Numbered from the stretch's first letter, positions 48,033-59,194 are shown. The stretch: 64,000 nt of DNA from Symbiodinium natans (GCA_905221605.1 CAJNDS010001469.1:415501-479500), one strand, 5' to 3'. Numbers and translations are program-made. Notes: generated by a model from the letters alone, not told the origin.

Positions 48033-48228
48033 TACTTGCAGGTTCATGGTACTTCTAGCTCAGTTAGAACTGTACTTAAAACCCACTTGCAAGCGCTTTG
48101 AGTGCCCGAACATGGTTTTGATTGGGTTAAAGGTACAGTTTCAATTGGGTTCACAAGTACCATGAACCTCCAAGTTTAAAACCCTAAACCCTAAACCCTG
48201 AACCGAAGTACCATGAACCCCCAAGTAC
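48033..48228. repeat. Family A element with its right end repeated across a telomere-like tract
   Basis: TACTTGCAGGTTCATGGTAC pairs with GTACCATGAACCTCCAAGT (ending 48175). CCCTAAA units follow (48178-48203), then a second right end, GAAGTACCATGAACCCCCAAG (48206-48226). Confidence 0.85.
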
Positions 48229-48335
48229 TTGCCATCCTAGTTAGTTAGCGAGCTCTCTGGGGAATCACCACCGATTCTGACAGGACATGCGGCTTCTTGT
48301 GGCGACCCTCGTCTTCCCAGCAAGCTTGCGTTCAG

Positions 48336-48437
48336 GTTTAGGGTTTAGGGTTTAGGGTTTAGGGTTTAGGGTTTAGGGTTTAGGGTTTAGGGTTTAGGGT
48401 TTAGGGTTTAGGGTTTAGGGTTTAGGGGTTTAGGGTT
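48336..48437 (+). repeat. Interstitial telomere-like block
   Basis: About fourteen TTTAGGG units, nearly pure. Confidence 0.94.
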
Positions 48438-48782
48438 GGAACGCACCCAGGTGGATACGAAGAAGGGCTTAGGGTTTGGGGCTCAGAATTTTCAAGTTTG
48501 TGTTTGCCTTAAAAAGTATGCCCTTGAAAATGGAAAGTGCGAAACCCGGAGAGACAACAATGTCGTTTACTTAACACGGGAAAGGAACATGACTTAAAGG
48601 AATATTTCCAAACTCTAAACCCTAAACCCTGATCTTGGAGAGGCTCTCGGAAGGCTAAAATCCAAATCCGGCCCCGCCTGCCAGATGTACATGTCACTGC
48701 TGGGCTTTGTCACGGCAGCGCCCGGCGCAAGACGGGGGCCCAAAAGAGCGGGATGGCGCTTTTTTTTTCAGCATTCCCAAGA

Positions 48783-48904
48783 AACCCTAAACCCCAAACC
48801 CTCAACCCCAAACTCTGAACCCTAAACCCTGAACCCTGAACCCTAAACCCCAAACCCTCAACCCTAAACCCTAAAACCCTAAACCCTAAACCCTAAACCC
48901 TAAC
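48783..48904 (-). repeat. Telomere-like block, mixed variants
   Basis: CCCTAAA with CCCCAAA, CCCTCAA and CCCTGAA variants interleaved. Confidence 0.9.
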
Positions 48905-49020
48905 TAACCAAACCCTCATCAACCCATAACTTAGCCCCACTTCACTCAGCCCCTACTTAGAATTTAGACAGGGAGTCGGTGTCCCAGTCTTTCACACCAT
49001 GGGAGGATGCTAACATAGGC

Positions 49021-49100
49021 TTTAGGGTTTAGGGTTTAGGGTTTAAGGTTTAGGGTTTAGGGTTTAAGGTTTAGGGTTTAGGGTTTAGGGTTTAGGGTGT
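49021..49100 (+). repeat. Interstitial telomere-like block
   Basis: About eleven TTTAGGG units, two of them TTTAAGG. Confidence 0.92.
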
Positions 49101-49478
49101 AAGGTCTTGGGTCGAAGCTGTTTGTCAAGGGCGTTTGGTCATTCGATGCCCCGCTCTGCAAGCTAAAGCCCTGAACGCATGCACCCGTTTGATAGCCTGG
49201 CGCGCTTAAGCCCCAACAGTGCCCAAACCCAAAACCCTAAACCCCAAACCCTATTATAAACCCTCAACCTCCATGTCACGAAGCCCTAGAAGCCCGAAAC
49301 GGAGTCGAAACCCTGTGAAAGTGATATGGGGGATTGCTTCTGTCCCTAAACCCTAAACCCTAAACCCTAAACCCTAGGGTTGCTTCCAATCCTTTAAGAC
49401 CCCCACACGTTAGCGCCACAGGGTCCGCACGGCGCCTCCAGGGCGAGGATGAAGTTCTGTGGGCCGCTGGGCCAGAGG

Positions 49479-49577
49479 TTTAGGGTTTAGGGTTTAGGGT
49501 TTAGGGTTTAGGGTTTAGGGTTTAGGGTTTAGGGTTCAGGGTTCAGGGTTCAGGGTTTAGGGTTTAGGGTTTAGGGT
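49479..49577 (+). repeat. Interstitial telomere-like block
   Basis: About thirteen units, with three consecutive TTCAGGG units in the middle. Confidence 0.93.
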
Positions 49578-49622
49578 TTATACAGGGTTTAGGGGTTGAG
49601 GAAGGCGCTTCAGGGGCATATG

Positions 49623-49730
49623 CACTGAGGATCCATGTACCTATATAGTGTATATTTGGGTTTTCAATGGGCTCGAACATAGCAGCTTAAGGGCCCAGTA
49701 TATACTATAGATTGGTACATGGATCCTCAG
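49623..49730. repeat. Palindromic element, family C
   Basis: ACTGAGGATCCATGTACC pairs with GGTACATGGATCCTCAG. Outer bases differ from other C copies yet still pair with each other. Confidence 0.88.
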
Positions 49731-50338
49731 GGAAGGGGTAGGGTGGAGGGTTCAGGGTTCAGGGTACCCAAAGAGCCCAAAACCCTTCTGTACGTGCGTG
49801 GCAAAAAAAATCCACTTTAAAGAAGGAAAACGAGGTATATTTCTCAATTTTTGGTGGGTATTTGTGAATTCGCTTGTGAGGCCGGAATGGTCCTATTTTT
49901 CAATGTTTTTGCGGAAGCCGCAAGCCCTCCTCCGGCAGAGTGTCTCCAAGGCTTGTGGTGTGATTCTTGTGTGGGTGAACATTTCGAGAAGGCAAACACG
50001 TGTTGTGCACGGAGGGGAGCTGGTGTGCTGGTCTCTTTACGCCCAGCATTGTACGATGGTTTTGGAGTTGTCGAATCTGTTAGACTACAGTGAACATGTT
50101 CTACAAGAAAACTGTTTTTTCGGCAGCACTACCTTAGAGCTTCAGACATTTTGCCCTTGTTGACGCGATGTTTTGGTCTCCGCAATCGCTGTGAGCACAA
50201 ACCAAAAAACTCTGTCGGCCCGAAACCCTACAAACAACATAATCATCAGCCACCGCTGGCAAGGTTCCGCTGCAGCCCAAGAAAGAGCACCCCCTCGACG
50301 CCGGCATGATGATCCTAGGCCATAGGGCTTCCCTAAAC
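49731..50338. other. Non-coding stretch
   Basis: A family B left end (TACCCAAAGAGCCCAAAACC at 49765) then unique DNA. Frames at 49798-50163 (+, 121 codons) and on the minus strand show no known domain. Confidence 0.4.
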
Positions 50339-50469
50339 CCGAAACCCCAAACCCCAAACCTCAAGCCCCAAGCCCCAAACCCTAAACCCTAAACCCTAAA
50401 CCCTAAACCCTAAACCCTAAACCCTAAACCCTAAACCCTAAACCCTAAACCCTAAACCCTAAACCCTAA
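50339..50469 (-). repeat. Interstitial telomere-like block
   Basis: About thirteen pure CCCTAAA units, preceded by CCCCAAA and CCCCAAG variants. Confidence 0.94.
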
Positions 50470-50937
50470 CCGGCATTTCATCTCACAGGGCCCCTGAACT
50501 CTACCCCTATGAGCTTTGGGCTGAGATGTTGGTGCTGGGTATAGGGTCTCAAGTCATTGCGGCAACCCCCCCCACCCCGCCCAAACCCTAAACCCTAAAC
50601 CCCAAACCCTAGACCGGGCAAAGCCCATGTATCCGGAGTCGGTTCTTCGGCATTGGCAAAGACTTTCGGGGTCCCTGCTCGTGCTTCAGGTTTAGGGCTT
50701 AGGGTTTAGGTTTAGCGAGGCACGCTGACAACATTTGGTTCAGAATGACAGTGCCATGAATAGAAACCATAAACCCTAAACCCTAAACCGGTTTTCTGCG
50801 TGGTGCCCGTCTGCATGCCATGCATGGGCTGAGCCCTGGTATGAAGCCTCTGCTGCAAGGGTGCTGAGTCCTGGCATGAAGCAGTTTCCAGGCTCAAAAG
50901 GGTTCAGGGTTTAGGGTAGGAAGGTCAGCCTGGCAAG
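50470..50937. other. Non-coding stretch
   Basis: Small telomere-like blocks at 50580-50612, 50688-50716 and 50768-50788. A short direct repeat GCTGAGYCCTGGYATGAAGC near 50828 and 50861. No gene. Confidence 0.5.
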
Positions 50938-51050
50938 CCCTATTTGTTTAAGAACGCCCCCTTAAAAAATTTGAATGCCAAGGATACCCATATTGCCCTT
51001 GTAAGGAGGTACAGTTTAAACATTTTGGAGGTTCTTAAGCAACGCGTAGT
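50938..51050. repeat. Palindromic element, family E
   Basis: CCCTATTTGTTTAAGAACGC at the left and GGTTCTTAAGCAACGCGTAG at the right. Core ATATTGCCCTTGTAAGGA is inverted relative to 38615. Confidence 0.7.
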
Positions 51051-51148
51051 CAAGATGTCGCATGCGGCAGGAGCCTTCACCGGCGCATTGGGCGTTCCCT
51101 TGCTTTTCCTGCATGGATCTCGGGTGTGAAAAGGCGTCCTGTTGTTTT

Positions 51149-51300
51149 AGGGTTCTTAGGGAGGGGGGATCAAGGGGGGTAGGTACTTAGGGAGCCTTGG
51201 GGAGTAGTGGGGCCCTAAACCCTAAACCCTAAACCCTAAACCCTAAACCTTAAACCCTAAACCCTAAACCCTAAACCCTAAACCCTCCCTTAAGAACCCT
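51149..51300. repeat. Family I element split by a telomere-like block
   Basis: AGGGTTCTTAGGGAGGGGGG pairs with CCTCCCTTAAGAACCCT. About ten CCCTAAA units (51214-51287) fill the middle. Confidence 0.8.
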
Positions 51301-51362
51301 GTAAGGTTGGGGGCTTCAGAGTCATGCTTGGAAGGGCACTTTTTGACAACGTAAGTCTGCTT

Positions 51363-51473
51363 GCTTGGTAGCCCAGTGGTACCCTTGTTTCGGGTTGAGG
51401 CTTCCCTTATACCGTAACCCACACCCAAAAAAGGGTGCCTCATTATTGTATATGGTTGCTGGGCTACCAAGCT
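51363..51473. repeat. Palindromic element, family G, copy 1
   Basis: GCTTGGTAGCCCAGTGGTAC pairs with TTGCTGGGCTACCAAGC. Other copies are at 59734 and 62266. Confidence 0.85.
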
Positions 51474-52499
51474 TAGTCTCAGTATCCCCTAGAAACCCTC
51501 GTAATCCCCATGACCCACGTTAACGAACCCTACCTGAGAAGTCAAAAGCGCTTCTAAGCGCCACCTGCTTGCACAGTAGCCCTCCCTCCACCCCTAAACA
51601 GGTGATTCAACGGGTCGCAGGCGAGTTTGTCCCAGATTTCCTGCTTAAACCCTCAACCCTAGAGTTTTTCCGTTCTGGGATTGAGATTCCTGATTGAATA
51701 GGGACCATAAACCCTAAACCCTAGACCCTAGACCCTAGACTCTAGACCCTAGACCCTAAACCTAAACCCTAAACCCTAAACCAAACTGGGCAAGCCAGCA
51801 GTATCGTCCACACCTTCGCCTTTATCTGCAGATCTTTGTCGGTTTTTGTGCGTCGTGTGGAGCTATGGCGACTCCCGCTGTGATGGCGCCAAACGACCTG
51901 GAGAACCCCGTGACAGCCCCACCGTAAACCTAAACTAAGCCCCAGACCCAAGCCCTAATTCCACCCAACAAATCTGCAGGACCTAGGGGCCCTAAACCTC
52001 TAAGCCCTAAACCCACTAGGAGAGGTTGAAGGGAGGGGGGGGGGGGGTAAACAGCGGCTAAACGCCTCAAACGCTGAAGCCCTCTCAAGCCTGCCAAGAT
52101 AGACTTGCCCACAAGACATCCCGAAACCCGAAACCCTATAAACCCTCAAACCCCATAAGCCCTGTAAACCCTAAAACCCTTCTAAACCCCATAAACCCTA
52201 AACGCTGAACAGAAATTTCGTTTCGGTTACGACAATAAGGAGCCTCTACACCCCCCCCCCCCCTATACCAAGGACCCCAAGAAGGTACTAAAACCCTAAA
52301 CCCTGAGCCTTTCAAACCTTTCGGAAACCGAAACCCTAAACCCTAAACCCTAAACCCTAAACCCTAAACCCTATTTGGGGGGGGATTCGGAACGACCTTT
52401 GTCACGGAGTGCTCTCAGGATCTGGGCCATCCTGGAGAGACGGAAGCCGGAAGGCGCCTCTTCGCAACGGGCTTCTTTTTTGAGTTTGGGGTTTGGGGT
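51474..52499. other. Non-coding stretch
   Basis: CCCTAGA/CCCTAAA units (51706-51783), degenerate CCCTAAA (52126-52205, 52327-52373), and short G and C runs. No gene. Confidence 0.5.
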
Positions 52500-52690
52500 T
52501 TAGAAGGTTTAGAAGGCTTAGAAGGCTTAGAAGGTTTAGAAGGTTTAGAAGGTTTAGAAGGCTTAGAAGGTTTAGAAGGTTTAGAAGGTTTAGAAGGTTT
52601 AGAAGGTTTAGAAGGTTTAGAAGGTTTAGAAGGCTTAGAAGGTTTAGAAGGTTTAGAAGGTTTAAAAGGCTTAGAAGGTTTAGAAGGTTT
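52500..52690 (+). repeat. 9-bp minisatellite TTTAGAAGG, about 21 units
   Basis: TTTAGAAGG units mixed with CTTAGAAGG variants. Both ends merge into TTTAGGG-like sequence, so it may be an expanded telomere-repeat mutant. The Phe-Arg-Arg frame is an artefact. Confidence 0.93.
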
Positions 52691-52727
52691 AGGGTTTAGG
52701 GCTTGGGTTTTTTTGAGCCCTTGATCT

Positions 52728-52812
52728 GCCCCAAAAAATTAGCAACAATATTGATCCCTGTCTTGCCCTTATGATTATCAGGTAGCATTGCGTTTCTCAA
52801 GTAAATAGTAGT
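52728..52812. repeat. Family E element, left arm replaced
   Basis: Core ATTGATCCCTGTCTTGCCCTT and right end TTTCTCAAGTAAATAGTAG. The left arm is absent, next to the telomere-like minisatellite. Confidence 0.6.
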
Positions 52813-53440
52813 TGGAGATTATGCGAGTTGAATCAGGTTCCCTCCTGGGGGGGGGGGTCCTTTATACAAGGTGCCTTCGTGTATAGGGACCTACAAAGGA
52901 AGGCGAACTTAGAGAACTACACACTTGGCTTACATGCCATAGGGAGCCTTTAACAGGATCGTACTCTCAACCCTAAGCCCTAAAGCCTAAACCCTAAACC
53001 CTGAACATGCAGAGGTATTGGGCTCTCTGGCACTCTCTGCGTTCTTGATATGTTTGGGTTTTAGGCATCAGGGCAGTTCCGGTCATGGTGTGAGTCTAGA
53101 TGAGCTTCATGGGTACTTCGAGAACGCCAAGTAGTAGTGTACTTATAGCCTGCCTCGAACACTTCGGGGGCTTGCACGCACAGCTATCGTCGGAGGTAGA
53201 ATACGTACCTTGAACCTGGAAGTACCCTAAGCCCTAAACCCTCAACCCTAAACCCTAAACCCCAGACCCTGAACCACAACCCCCCACACCTTGCAAAATA
53301 TGTAGGAATCCCTTAATCTGACATTAAGGAAAGCGGAGTTTAGCCCACTTTCACGTGAGCCCCAGTTAGGGTTCAGGGTTTACGGTTTAGGGTATAGGGT
53401 TTAGGGTTTAGGGTTTAGGTGTTAGGGTTTAGGGTTTAGG
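52813..53440. other. Non-coding stretch
   Basis: A degenerate family A copy (53104-53224), CCCTAAA (53225-53270) and TTTAGGG (53365-53440) units. No gene. Confidence 0.5.
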
Positions 53441-54440
53441 GGACTCACGAACAACATGATGAACAAGCCGCTAAGCCGCAGCAAGTATGTCTTTTCACAG
53501 GGAGGAAAAAGAGCGAATACAAGGAACACCACTGTTCTCCAGTAAGTAGCAAGAAGAAAAGACAACAAAGATGGCCCTGGTAAGAGCAAGAAGAGAGAAC
53601 TGCAGATGTCGGTTGCCAATGCAAGTTTCACTGTGTGCACGGCTAGGTCTACGTGTTCCCTGACACTTGCCCAGGTGGTGGAAGGGCTATTAGAGCTGAG
53701 AATCCCCAGAAGTAACCCTCTACTTGACGGATACTCGGGAAGAATTGTTTTCTTTTTGGGTACTGTAATTCCTAAGAAAAAGGCTAGAATTGAATCTTTA
53801 GGGCACTGTAATTCCTAAGAAAACGCTAACAGTATCATTTTTGCTAGGGTTCCAAGTTCAAGATAGCTGCTGGGCCTCTGTAAACACGCTCCTGGGGAGT
53901 GATGGGCCACTCCAGGTGGTGCTTTTGGCAAGATGAGAGCCAGTGAGTGAGCAGCATTCCGAAACCCTAAGCCCTATACCCGAAATCTTGGGTTTTAAGG
54001 CAAGAGAGCGAACGACTCGCGGCTTATCATGCAAGTAAGGCGCTCTGATTCGACCCGTGGTAGAGGCGCCGAGCCGCTCAGCCATAAACCCCAGATCCGC
54101 TTTCGACAAGAGGACGCATGTTTGCAACCTGACGATGAACGTCAGGTTCCAGCCGACCTTAAGCATGGTAAATGCATTGCGCGCCCTCCTCCAAGAGGAA
54201 GGCTGGGCGGAGTCACTTGACCCAAACACTTTCCTTTAAGCTCAAAATATCCGAAAAAGCCATGTAGCATAAGGCCTTTGCATTTGAGCCCCCAAAAAAA
54301 GCCCTTAAGCAAGAGTCCTAGGAGCCTAAGGGGGGTTGTGAGACTTCAGCTGGAGCTTGAGATCTCGGGACTCTGCTGCTGCTGCCGCCAGCTTGGCCTG
54401 GTATGTACCTGGCTTGAGCTGCTCTGCAGAGCACCAGTTT
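53441..54440. other. Repeat-poor non-coding stretch
   Basis: Mostly unique. GTAATTCCTAAGAAAA occurs twice (53765, 53810) and recurs near 43078. Short frames near 53858-54229 on both strands have no known domain. No tRNA recognised. Confidence 0.4.
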
Positions 54441-54553
54441 TCTACTAATTGCTTAAGGAACCCCGAAAAAAATGGAAAATATTCTTCCTTATTAAGGGTA
54501 ATCTAGGGATTATTACTTTTTAAATTCTTTTGGGGTTCTTAAGCAAATAGTAG
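54441..54553. repeat. Palindromic element, family E, best copy
   Basis: TCTACTAATTGCTTAAGGAAC pairs with GTTCTTAAGCAAATAGTAG. The core is TATTCTTCCTTATTAAGGGTA. Confidence 0.88.
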
Positions 54554-54600
54554 TTTTGGGTCGCCACCGCCCATTGAACGATTAGGCCCTCAATCTCCAT

Positions 54601-54727
54601 GTGGGGGTTTCCGAAAATCGGGGTACCGTTTTGGGGGGGCCCCTTGAAGAGGATTCTGTTCTATTTGGGGTATAAAAGGGGTAACCCTAAACCCTAAACT
54701 GCCCCGATTTTGGGAAATACCCATGTG
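54601..54727. repeat. Family F element with telomere-like insert
   Basis: CCGAAAATCGGGGTACC pairs with GCCCCGATTTTGGG. TAACCCTAAACCCTAAAC sits just inside the right arm. Confidence 0.8.
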
Positions 54728-55349
54728 GCCAGGCTGCTGGAGAAAAGCGCTGCCGATTTTGTTGCTCTTGTCATCGTCGTAATTTGAGGCCTTGTTTGGC
54801 TGCAGGGCGCCCTTCTTCGGTGAATGAAAGGTTCATGGCTGCCCGAAACCCTAAATCCTAAACCCTAAACTACAGGCTCGTAAGCCCTAAACATCCCTAA
54901 GCCCTTGGCACCAAGCCCTAAACCCTAAACCCTACACCCGAAGCACTTGGCCCATGAAGCGTAGGGAGCTCAGGGTTTTTAGGGCTTTACTTGCACTGGC
55001 GCCAGGGTGTCAGTTCAGCGGGTGGGTTCTACGAATCCTAAAACCAGGAACCCCGCGCGTCTGGAGGATCTAGGCAAGATGTTGGCTAGTTCCGAACCTC
55101 AAATACGAGATAAGGCAGGATGCTCCGTAGTACCCTATTCCCGAAACCCTAACCCCTAAACCGCAGGGTTTGGGGTTAGGATCCCGTGTAAACTTTAAGC
55201 CAGAACAAGAGTCACCCACTTCTACCTACAAAGGTTCGTGGGGGATGCGTGCAAGATTTTCGCCTTAAGGCCCCGTGCGAAACACACACAGATTGCGCAA
55301 ACCCTGAACCCTCCTGACTGCGCGAGAAGTTGAAGGCACTTAGATGCTT
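54728..55349. other. Non-coding stretch
   Basis: A few CCCTAAA units (54843-54940). Unique otherwise; no gene. Confidence 0.4.
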
Positions 55350-55459
55350 TCTTAGTAGCTCAGTAGAAAAACCCTTCAACCTTTCTTTCGAGGGGACATA
55401 CAATCCCACCCTAATTGCGAGGTTAACCTTTGTTGGGGCCAGGGTACTCAGCAACCAGG
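55350..55459. repeat. Family K element, uninterrupted
   Basis: CTTAGTAGCTCAGTAGAAA, ACATACAATCCCACCC, GGTTAACC, GGGCCAGGGTACTCAGC. Confidence 0.75.
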
Positions 55460-55495
55460 AACCCAAAACCCTACACCCGAAACCCTAAATCCTAA

Positions 55496-55590
55496 ATCTT
55501 AAACCCTAACCCTAAACCCCTAACCCTAAACCCTAAACCCTAAACCCTAAACCCTCTAAACCCTAAACCCTAAACCCTAAACCCTAAACC
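55496..55590 (-). repeat. Interstitial telomere-like block
   Basis: About twelve CCCTAAA units with one CCCTCTAAA. Confidence 0.92.
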
Positions 55591-55728
55591 GCGGCCGCTG
55601 GGCACTCAAGCTCGCTGGCTTTTGTGGGCTGGAGGGCGCTCCGTCCTCGCTGACTCGCCTGGCGCCAGGGGGGTGAGCAGGCCTGCCTGGGTTTAGGGTT
55701 TAGGGTTTAGGGTTTGGGGTGTAGGGTT

Positions 55729-55898
55729 TACTTGGAGGTTCAAGGTACTTAGTAACCTATTGTAACTGTACTTATCGGGTTTAGGGTTTAGGGTGTTGGG
55801 ATACTTGTACTTGAAACCATATTAGTCATTTAAGGGGCTTTTAAGTGGGTCATAAGTATTGTTATGATTGGTTACTATGTACCATGAACCTTCAAGTA
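55729..55898. repeat. Family A element with telomere-like insert
   Basis: TACTTGGAGGTTCAAGGTAC pairs with GTACCATGAACCTTCAAGTA. GGGTTTAGGGTTTAGGGTG (from about 55777) lies between two GTACTT segments. A TTTAGGG block (55690-55728) abuts the left TA. Confidence 0.85.
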
Positions 55899-55930
55899 GG
55901 GTTTAGGGTCTAGGGTTGCTACGAAACTGA

Positions 55931-56057
55931 AACTTAGGAGCTGGGTAGTTCGCCTGTAACCTTTTTGGTAACATACAATCCTAACCCTAAACCCTAAACC
56001 CCAAACCCTAAACAAGGTTTACCTTGTTGGCGGCTAGGGTAATCAGCCCCAAACAGG
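55931..56057. repeat. Family K element with telomere-like DNA at its centre
   Basis: CTTAGGAGCTGGGTAG, then ACATACAATCC, then TAACCCTAAACCCTAAACCC and more (55980-56013), then AAGGTTTACC and GGCTAGGGTAATCAGC. Confidence 0.8.
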
Positions 56058-56256
56058 AAATCTTGGGAAATGCCTGGTGGTTCCCGGCTCCGTGGAAGCT
56101 GCCGGTGTCAATAGGGTTTAGGGTTTAGGGCTGTAGCTCTGTCCCGACAATCTCCCGTGTAGCACCTGACATCACCCACATGCTGTTCACAGGGGGTCAT
56201 GGTCGAGCTAGCGGCACATACCTCACATACGTTATGATCATCTAGATTGCCAAAGG

Positions 56257-56371
56257 GCGGTTTAGGGTTAGGGTTTAGGATTTAGGGTTTAGGGTTTAGG
56301 GTTTCGGGTTTAGGGTTTAGGGTTTAGGGTTTAGGGTTTAGGGTTTAGGGTTTAGGGTTAGGGTTAGGGTT
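56257..56371 (+). repeat. Interstitial telomere-like block
   Basis: About sixteen units, with three TTAGGG-like six-base units at the right end. Confidence 0.93.
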
Positions 56372-56666
56372 CGGGTCTGGAGAAACCAGAGATGAAGGTC
56401 TTGGGCTCGGCAGCTCATAGCCATTGGATCCAAATCCCCCAAAGCCTGAACATGACGCTTGAGAAACAGGGTTTAGGGTTTTGGGTTCAGGGTTTAGGGG
56501 GGCTTTGATAAAGGTCTCCTTTTCTTCCGCCCTACCCAGAGACTGCTGAAGTGCGGCTACGGCAAAGCAGACTTGACACCACCGGCCGGTTGTGGGGCTT
56601 GCGCTGCTTGGTTTTTGGCGACCGCCCGAGGCTGAGAGCCGCTGTCGCCACCACCCACACCCCCTT
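56372..56666. other. Non-coding stretch
   Basis: Three TTTAGGG-type units at 56470-56500, unique elsewhere. Confidence 0.4.
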
Positions 56667-56777
56667 ACCCAAAGGATCCATGTACCTGTACAGTATATAC
56701 TTGAGCCCTAAAGCTACCATACAGGAACCCCGAAAAGGCCCAAGTATATACCATATAGGTACATGGATCCTTTGGGT
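56667..56777. repeat. Palindromic element, family C
   Basis: ACCCAAAGGATCCATGTACC pairs with GGTACATGGATCCTTTGGGT. Inner ATATACTTGAGCCC pairs with GGCCCAAGTATAT. Confidence 0.9.
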
Positions 56778-57006
56778 TTGGCCAACCTGCTTCGTGCTTG
56801 GCAGATGACGGTGAGGCGATGCGCTAGGGCGCTCACCGGGGGGGTTGCGGGGCAGCGTAAGGGGGGGTCCGATTCCAGCCGCTCTCGCGTTGCTGGACAC
56901 TCCCATGGGGAGGCCCCCTGTCTCACATGTGCATCCATGCCTTTAGCGAGTTTGTGGCGCACATGTTTTAGTGCACCACCCCGCCCTGTTTGAGAACTCG
57001 TGCTCT

Positions 57007-57146
57007 GCTTGGAGGTTCATGGTACGCATGAACCCAATTAGACCTGTACTTATCGCCCAATTAAAACCATGTTGGGGTACTTATAATATAAGCGGGTTAA
57101 AAGTGCCGTGTTAATGGGGTTAATAAGTACCGCGAACCTCCAAGTA
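57007..57146. repeat. Palindromic element, family A
   Basis: CTTGGAGGTTCATGGTAC pairs with GTACCGCGAACCTCCAAG. A family I fragment follows at once (57147-57210) and runs into CCCTAAA units (57205-57262). Confidence 0.8.
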
Positions 57147-57522
57147 GGGCAGCTTAGGGAGCCTTCGGGGGGAACCTTGGGTTCCATACACCCCTTGAAC
57201 CCCCCTCCCTAACCCTAGACCCTAAACCCTAAACCCTAAACCCTAAACCCTAAACCCTAAACCGTCATGGTAGCTCTTCCGGGGCTTGAGCTCTGGCAGC
57301 TGGCACTCGGCGTGCCATCTCCCAACCGCGTTGCTGTGCAACCGGAGCGCGTGGTGCTCTGGTTTTAGTGGGTGCTTGGCATGAGAGAGGGTTTAGGGTT
57401 TGGGGTTTGGGGTTTAGAGTACTTGAGGCTGACTCGACTGCTTCTCGCGTTCTCTCTGGTTGCCGGTTTGCTGGTTGTTAGAAGTCCTCAGTGAGCCTCA
57501 GTACGATGAGCTGCTTCACCCC

Positions 57523-57623
57523 CCTGGTTCTTAGTAGGGAATGAGGGAGTTAGGGGCCCTATATATACCCTTTAAGGGATTCCATGGGGTACCTCATTCC
57601 CTCATTCCCTTCTAAGAAAGGTT
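57523..57623. repeat. Palindromic element, family D, copy 3
   Basis: CTTAGTAGGGAATGAGGGAG pairs with CTCATTCCCTTCTAAG. Confidence 0.82.
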
Positions 57624-58317
57624 GGCGGAAATAACCTCGATTTTCGTGCATAATTGCTTGCTTCTTTGCATCTCAGGCAGGAGCCTCCGCAGTCCTTGGA
57701 GGAAAAAATGGCCCTAAACCCTAAAACCTCTGCAAAGGCCGACGTCCATCCCTCCGCCTCAAGAGCCTAAACCTCCCCCTCCCAGGGAGTCGGATTGCGA
57801 ATTTACCAAGTAGGGCTTATAAGAATAACCTCGAGCAGGATCCCTTTTTGGGTACTCTTACTAACTTCATGTTTCGTGCCTACTTACTGAGTCCCGGGGG
57901 GTTCTTTAGTAATTAGCAGCGCAGTGTCCCTTTGAGGCATTTTGTACCTTCATTTGTTGGTACCTACGTACTGATTCCCCCCGATCCCTAAACCCTAAAC
58001 CCTAAACCCTAGACAAGTACACCCTCTCCTGTATAGGATGGGTGCCAACCTTTGCTCGACGAGCCTTCAGCAAGGCGTGTCGGGCAGACTTCCTCGCGGA
58101 TTCCAAATCCTACTTTGTGTGTTTGGCATGAGAACAACCCCTTTGGACCCTAAACCCTAAACCCTAGAAACCCTAAACCCTAGTTAAAAGGATCCCCAGG
58201 TAACATGCAGAAATGCAGGCGTTGTTTTTGTTTTTGGGGGGTCTGGGTGCGCTGATCGTGCTGACCTTGGAAGGATCAGTTGGTGAGGATGGGTACCACG
58301 ATAAAAGCTGGAACATG
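57624..58317. other. Non-coding stretch
   Basis: CCCTAAA units at 57985-58012 and 58146-58182. Unique otherwise. Confidence 0.45.
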
Positions 58318-58439
58318 ACCAAAGAGCCCAATACCGTGCCAATACCCCTTAATGAAGGAATATTCCTTAAATCATATCAGGGATCCCTTTCTGATTTAAG
58401 GTATATTCCTTAATTAAGGAGTGTTGGGCTCTTTGGGTG
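58318..58439. repeat. Palindromic element, family B, with internal duplication
   Basis: CCAAAGAGCCCAATACCGTG is followed by a second CCAATACCCC. Right end GTGTTGGGCTCTTTGGGT. Confidence 0.85.
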
Positions 58440-59117
58440 ACCCTCCGTAAAAAGAGGCCCGCCGGGAAGAATAGTTTTGGGCTCGGGTTGGGGGCCTCTG
58501 CTGTAGCCTTAGGAGAAACCACCCCTCTTCCGCAAGCTTGTAACCTAGGTGGTGGGCGATAATATGTTAGTAAATGTTTAGTTTTTTTCTAGTATGTTTG
58601 TCTATTTTTATTGGTATTGTACTGCTATTTTTCGTAACATTTTGTTATGTTGCTGCCAGGTGCTTTTTCCAGCTGTACAGCATGCACGACCATCGACGCT
58701 GCAGATTGGATCTTCTGCCTGGATACACATGGGCAGGTCCGACTCGGTAGCAAGGATGAACTGTGAGCTGCAGTACCTAACTGGTGTTGTCCCAATAAGA
58801 GAGAAATAATTGCCTTAGAACTAAGGAATAGGTCATAATTTCTATCATACCATTATGTTTATAGAGATCCTTAATGTGGTTTTAGGCAACTTCCTTCATG
58901 AAGGGGTACTGGGCTGCGCCTGCTGATGAACAACCGCTTGCAAGGCCATAGTCTCGCGCTCGCGCGGCATGTGATTTCTAGACTTCCAGGGACCTAATGG
59001 TTTGGTTACTAGATTTGGAACCCTTATGTAAGGACTTAAGGACACAATCAATGAGGCCCCAGGGAGTATAGGTTAACATCGTGCCTGTTTGCCCGTTGCC
59101 TTGAATGTCTAGGCCAC
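58440..59117. other. Non-coding stretch
   Basis: A degenerate family B copy (58806-58915). No telomere-like DNA until 59118, so it is relatively repeat-poor. No gene. Confidence 0.4.
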
Positions 59118-59194
59118 TAAACCCTAAACCCTAAACCCTAAATCTGACTCGGTTCCGGTTTGAAACAAGTCCATGGCAAAGGGGGCCCGATGTC

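Noticed and set aside
52493-52699. Phe-Arg-Arg repeat protein
   Set aside because: It is the translation of the 9-bp minisatellite.
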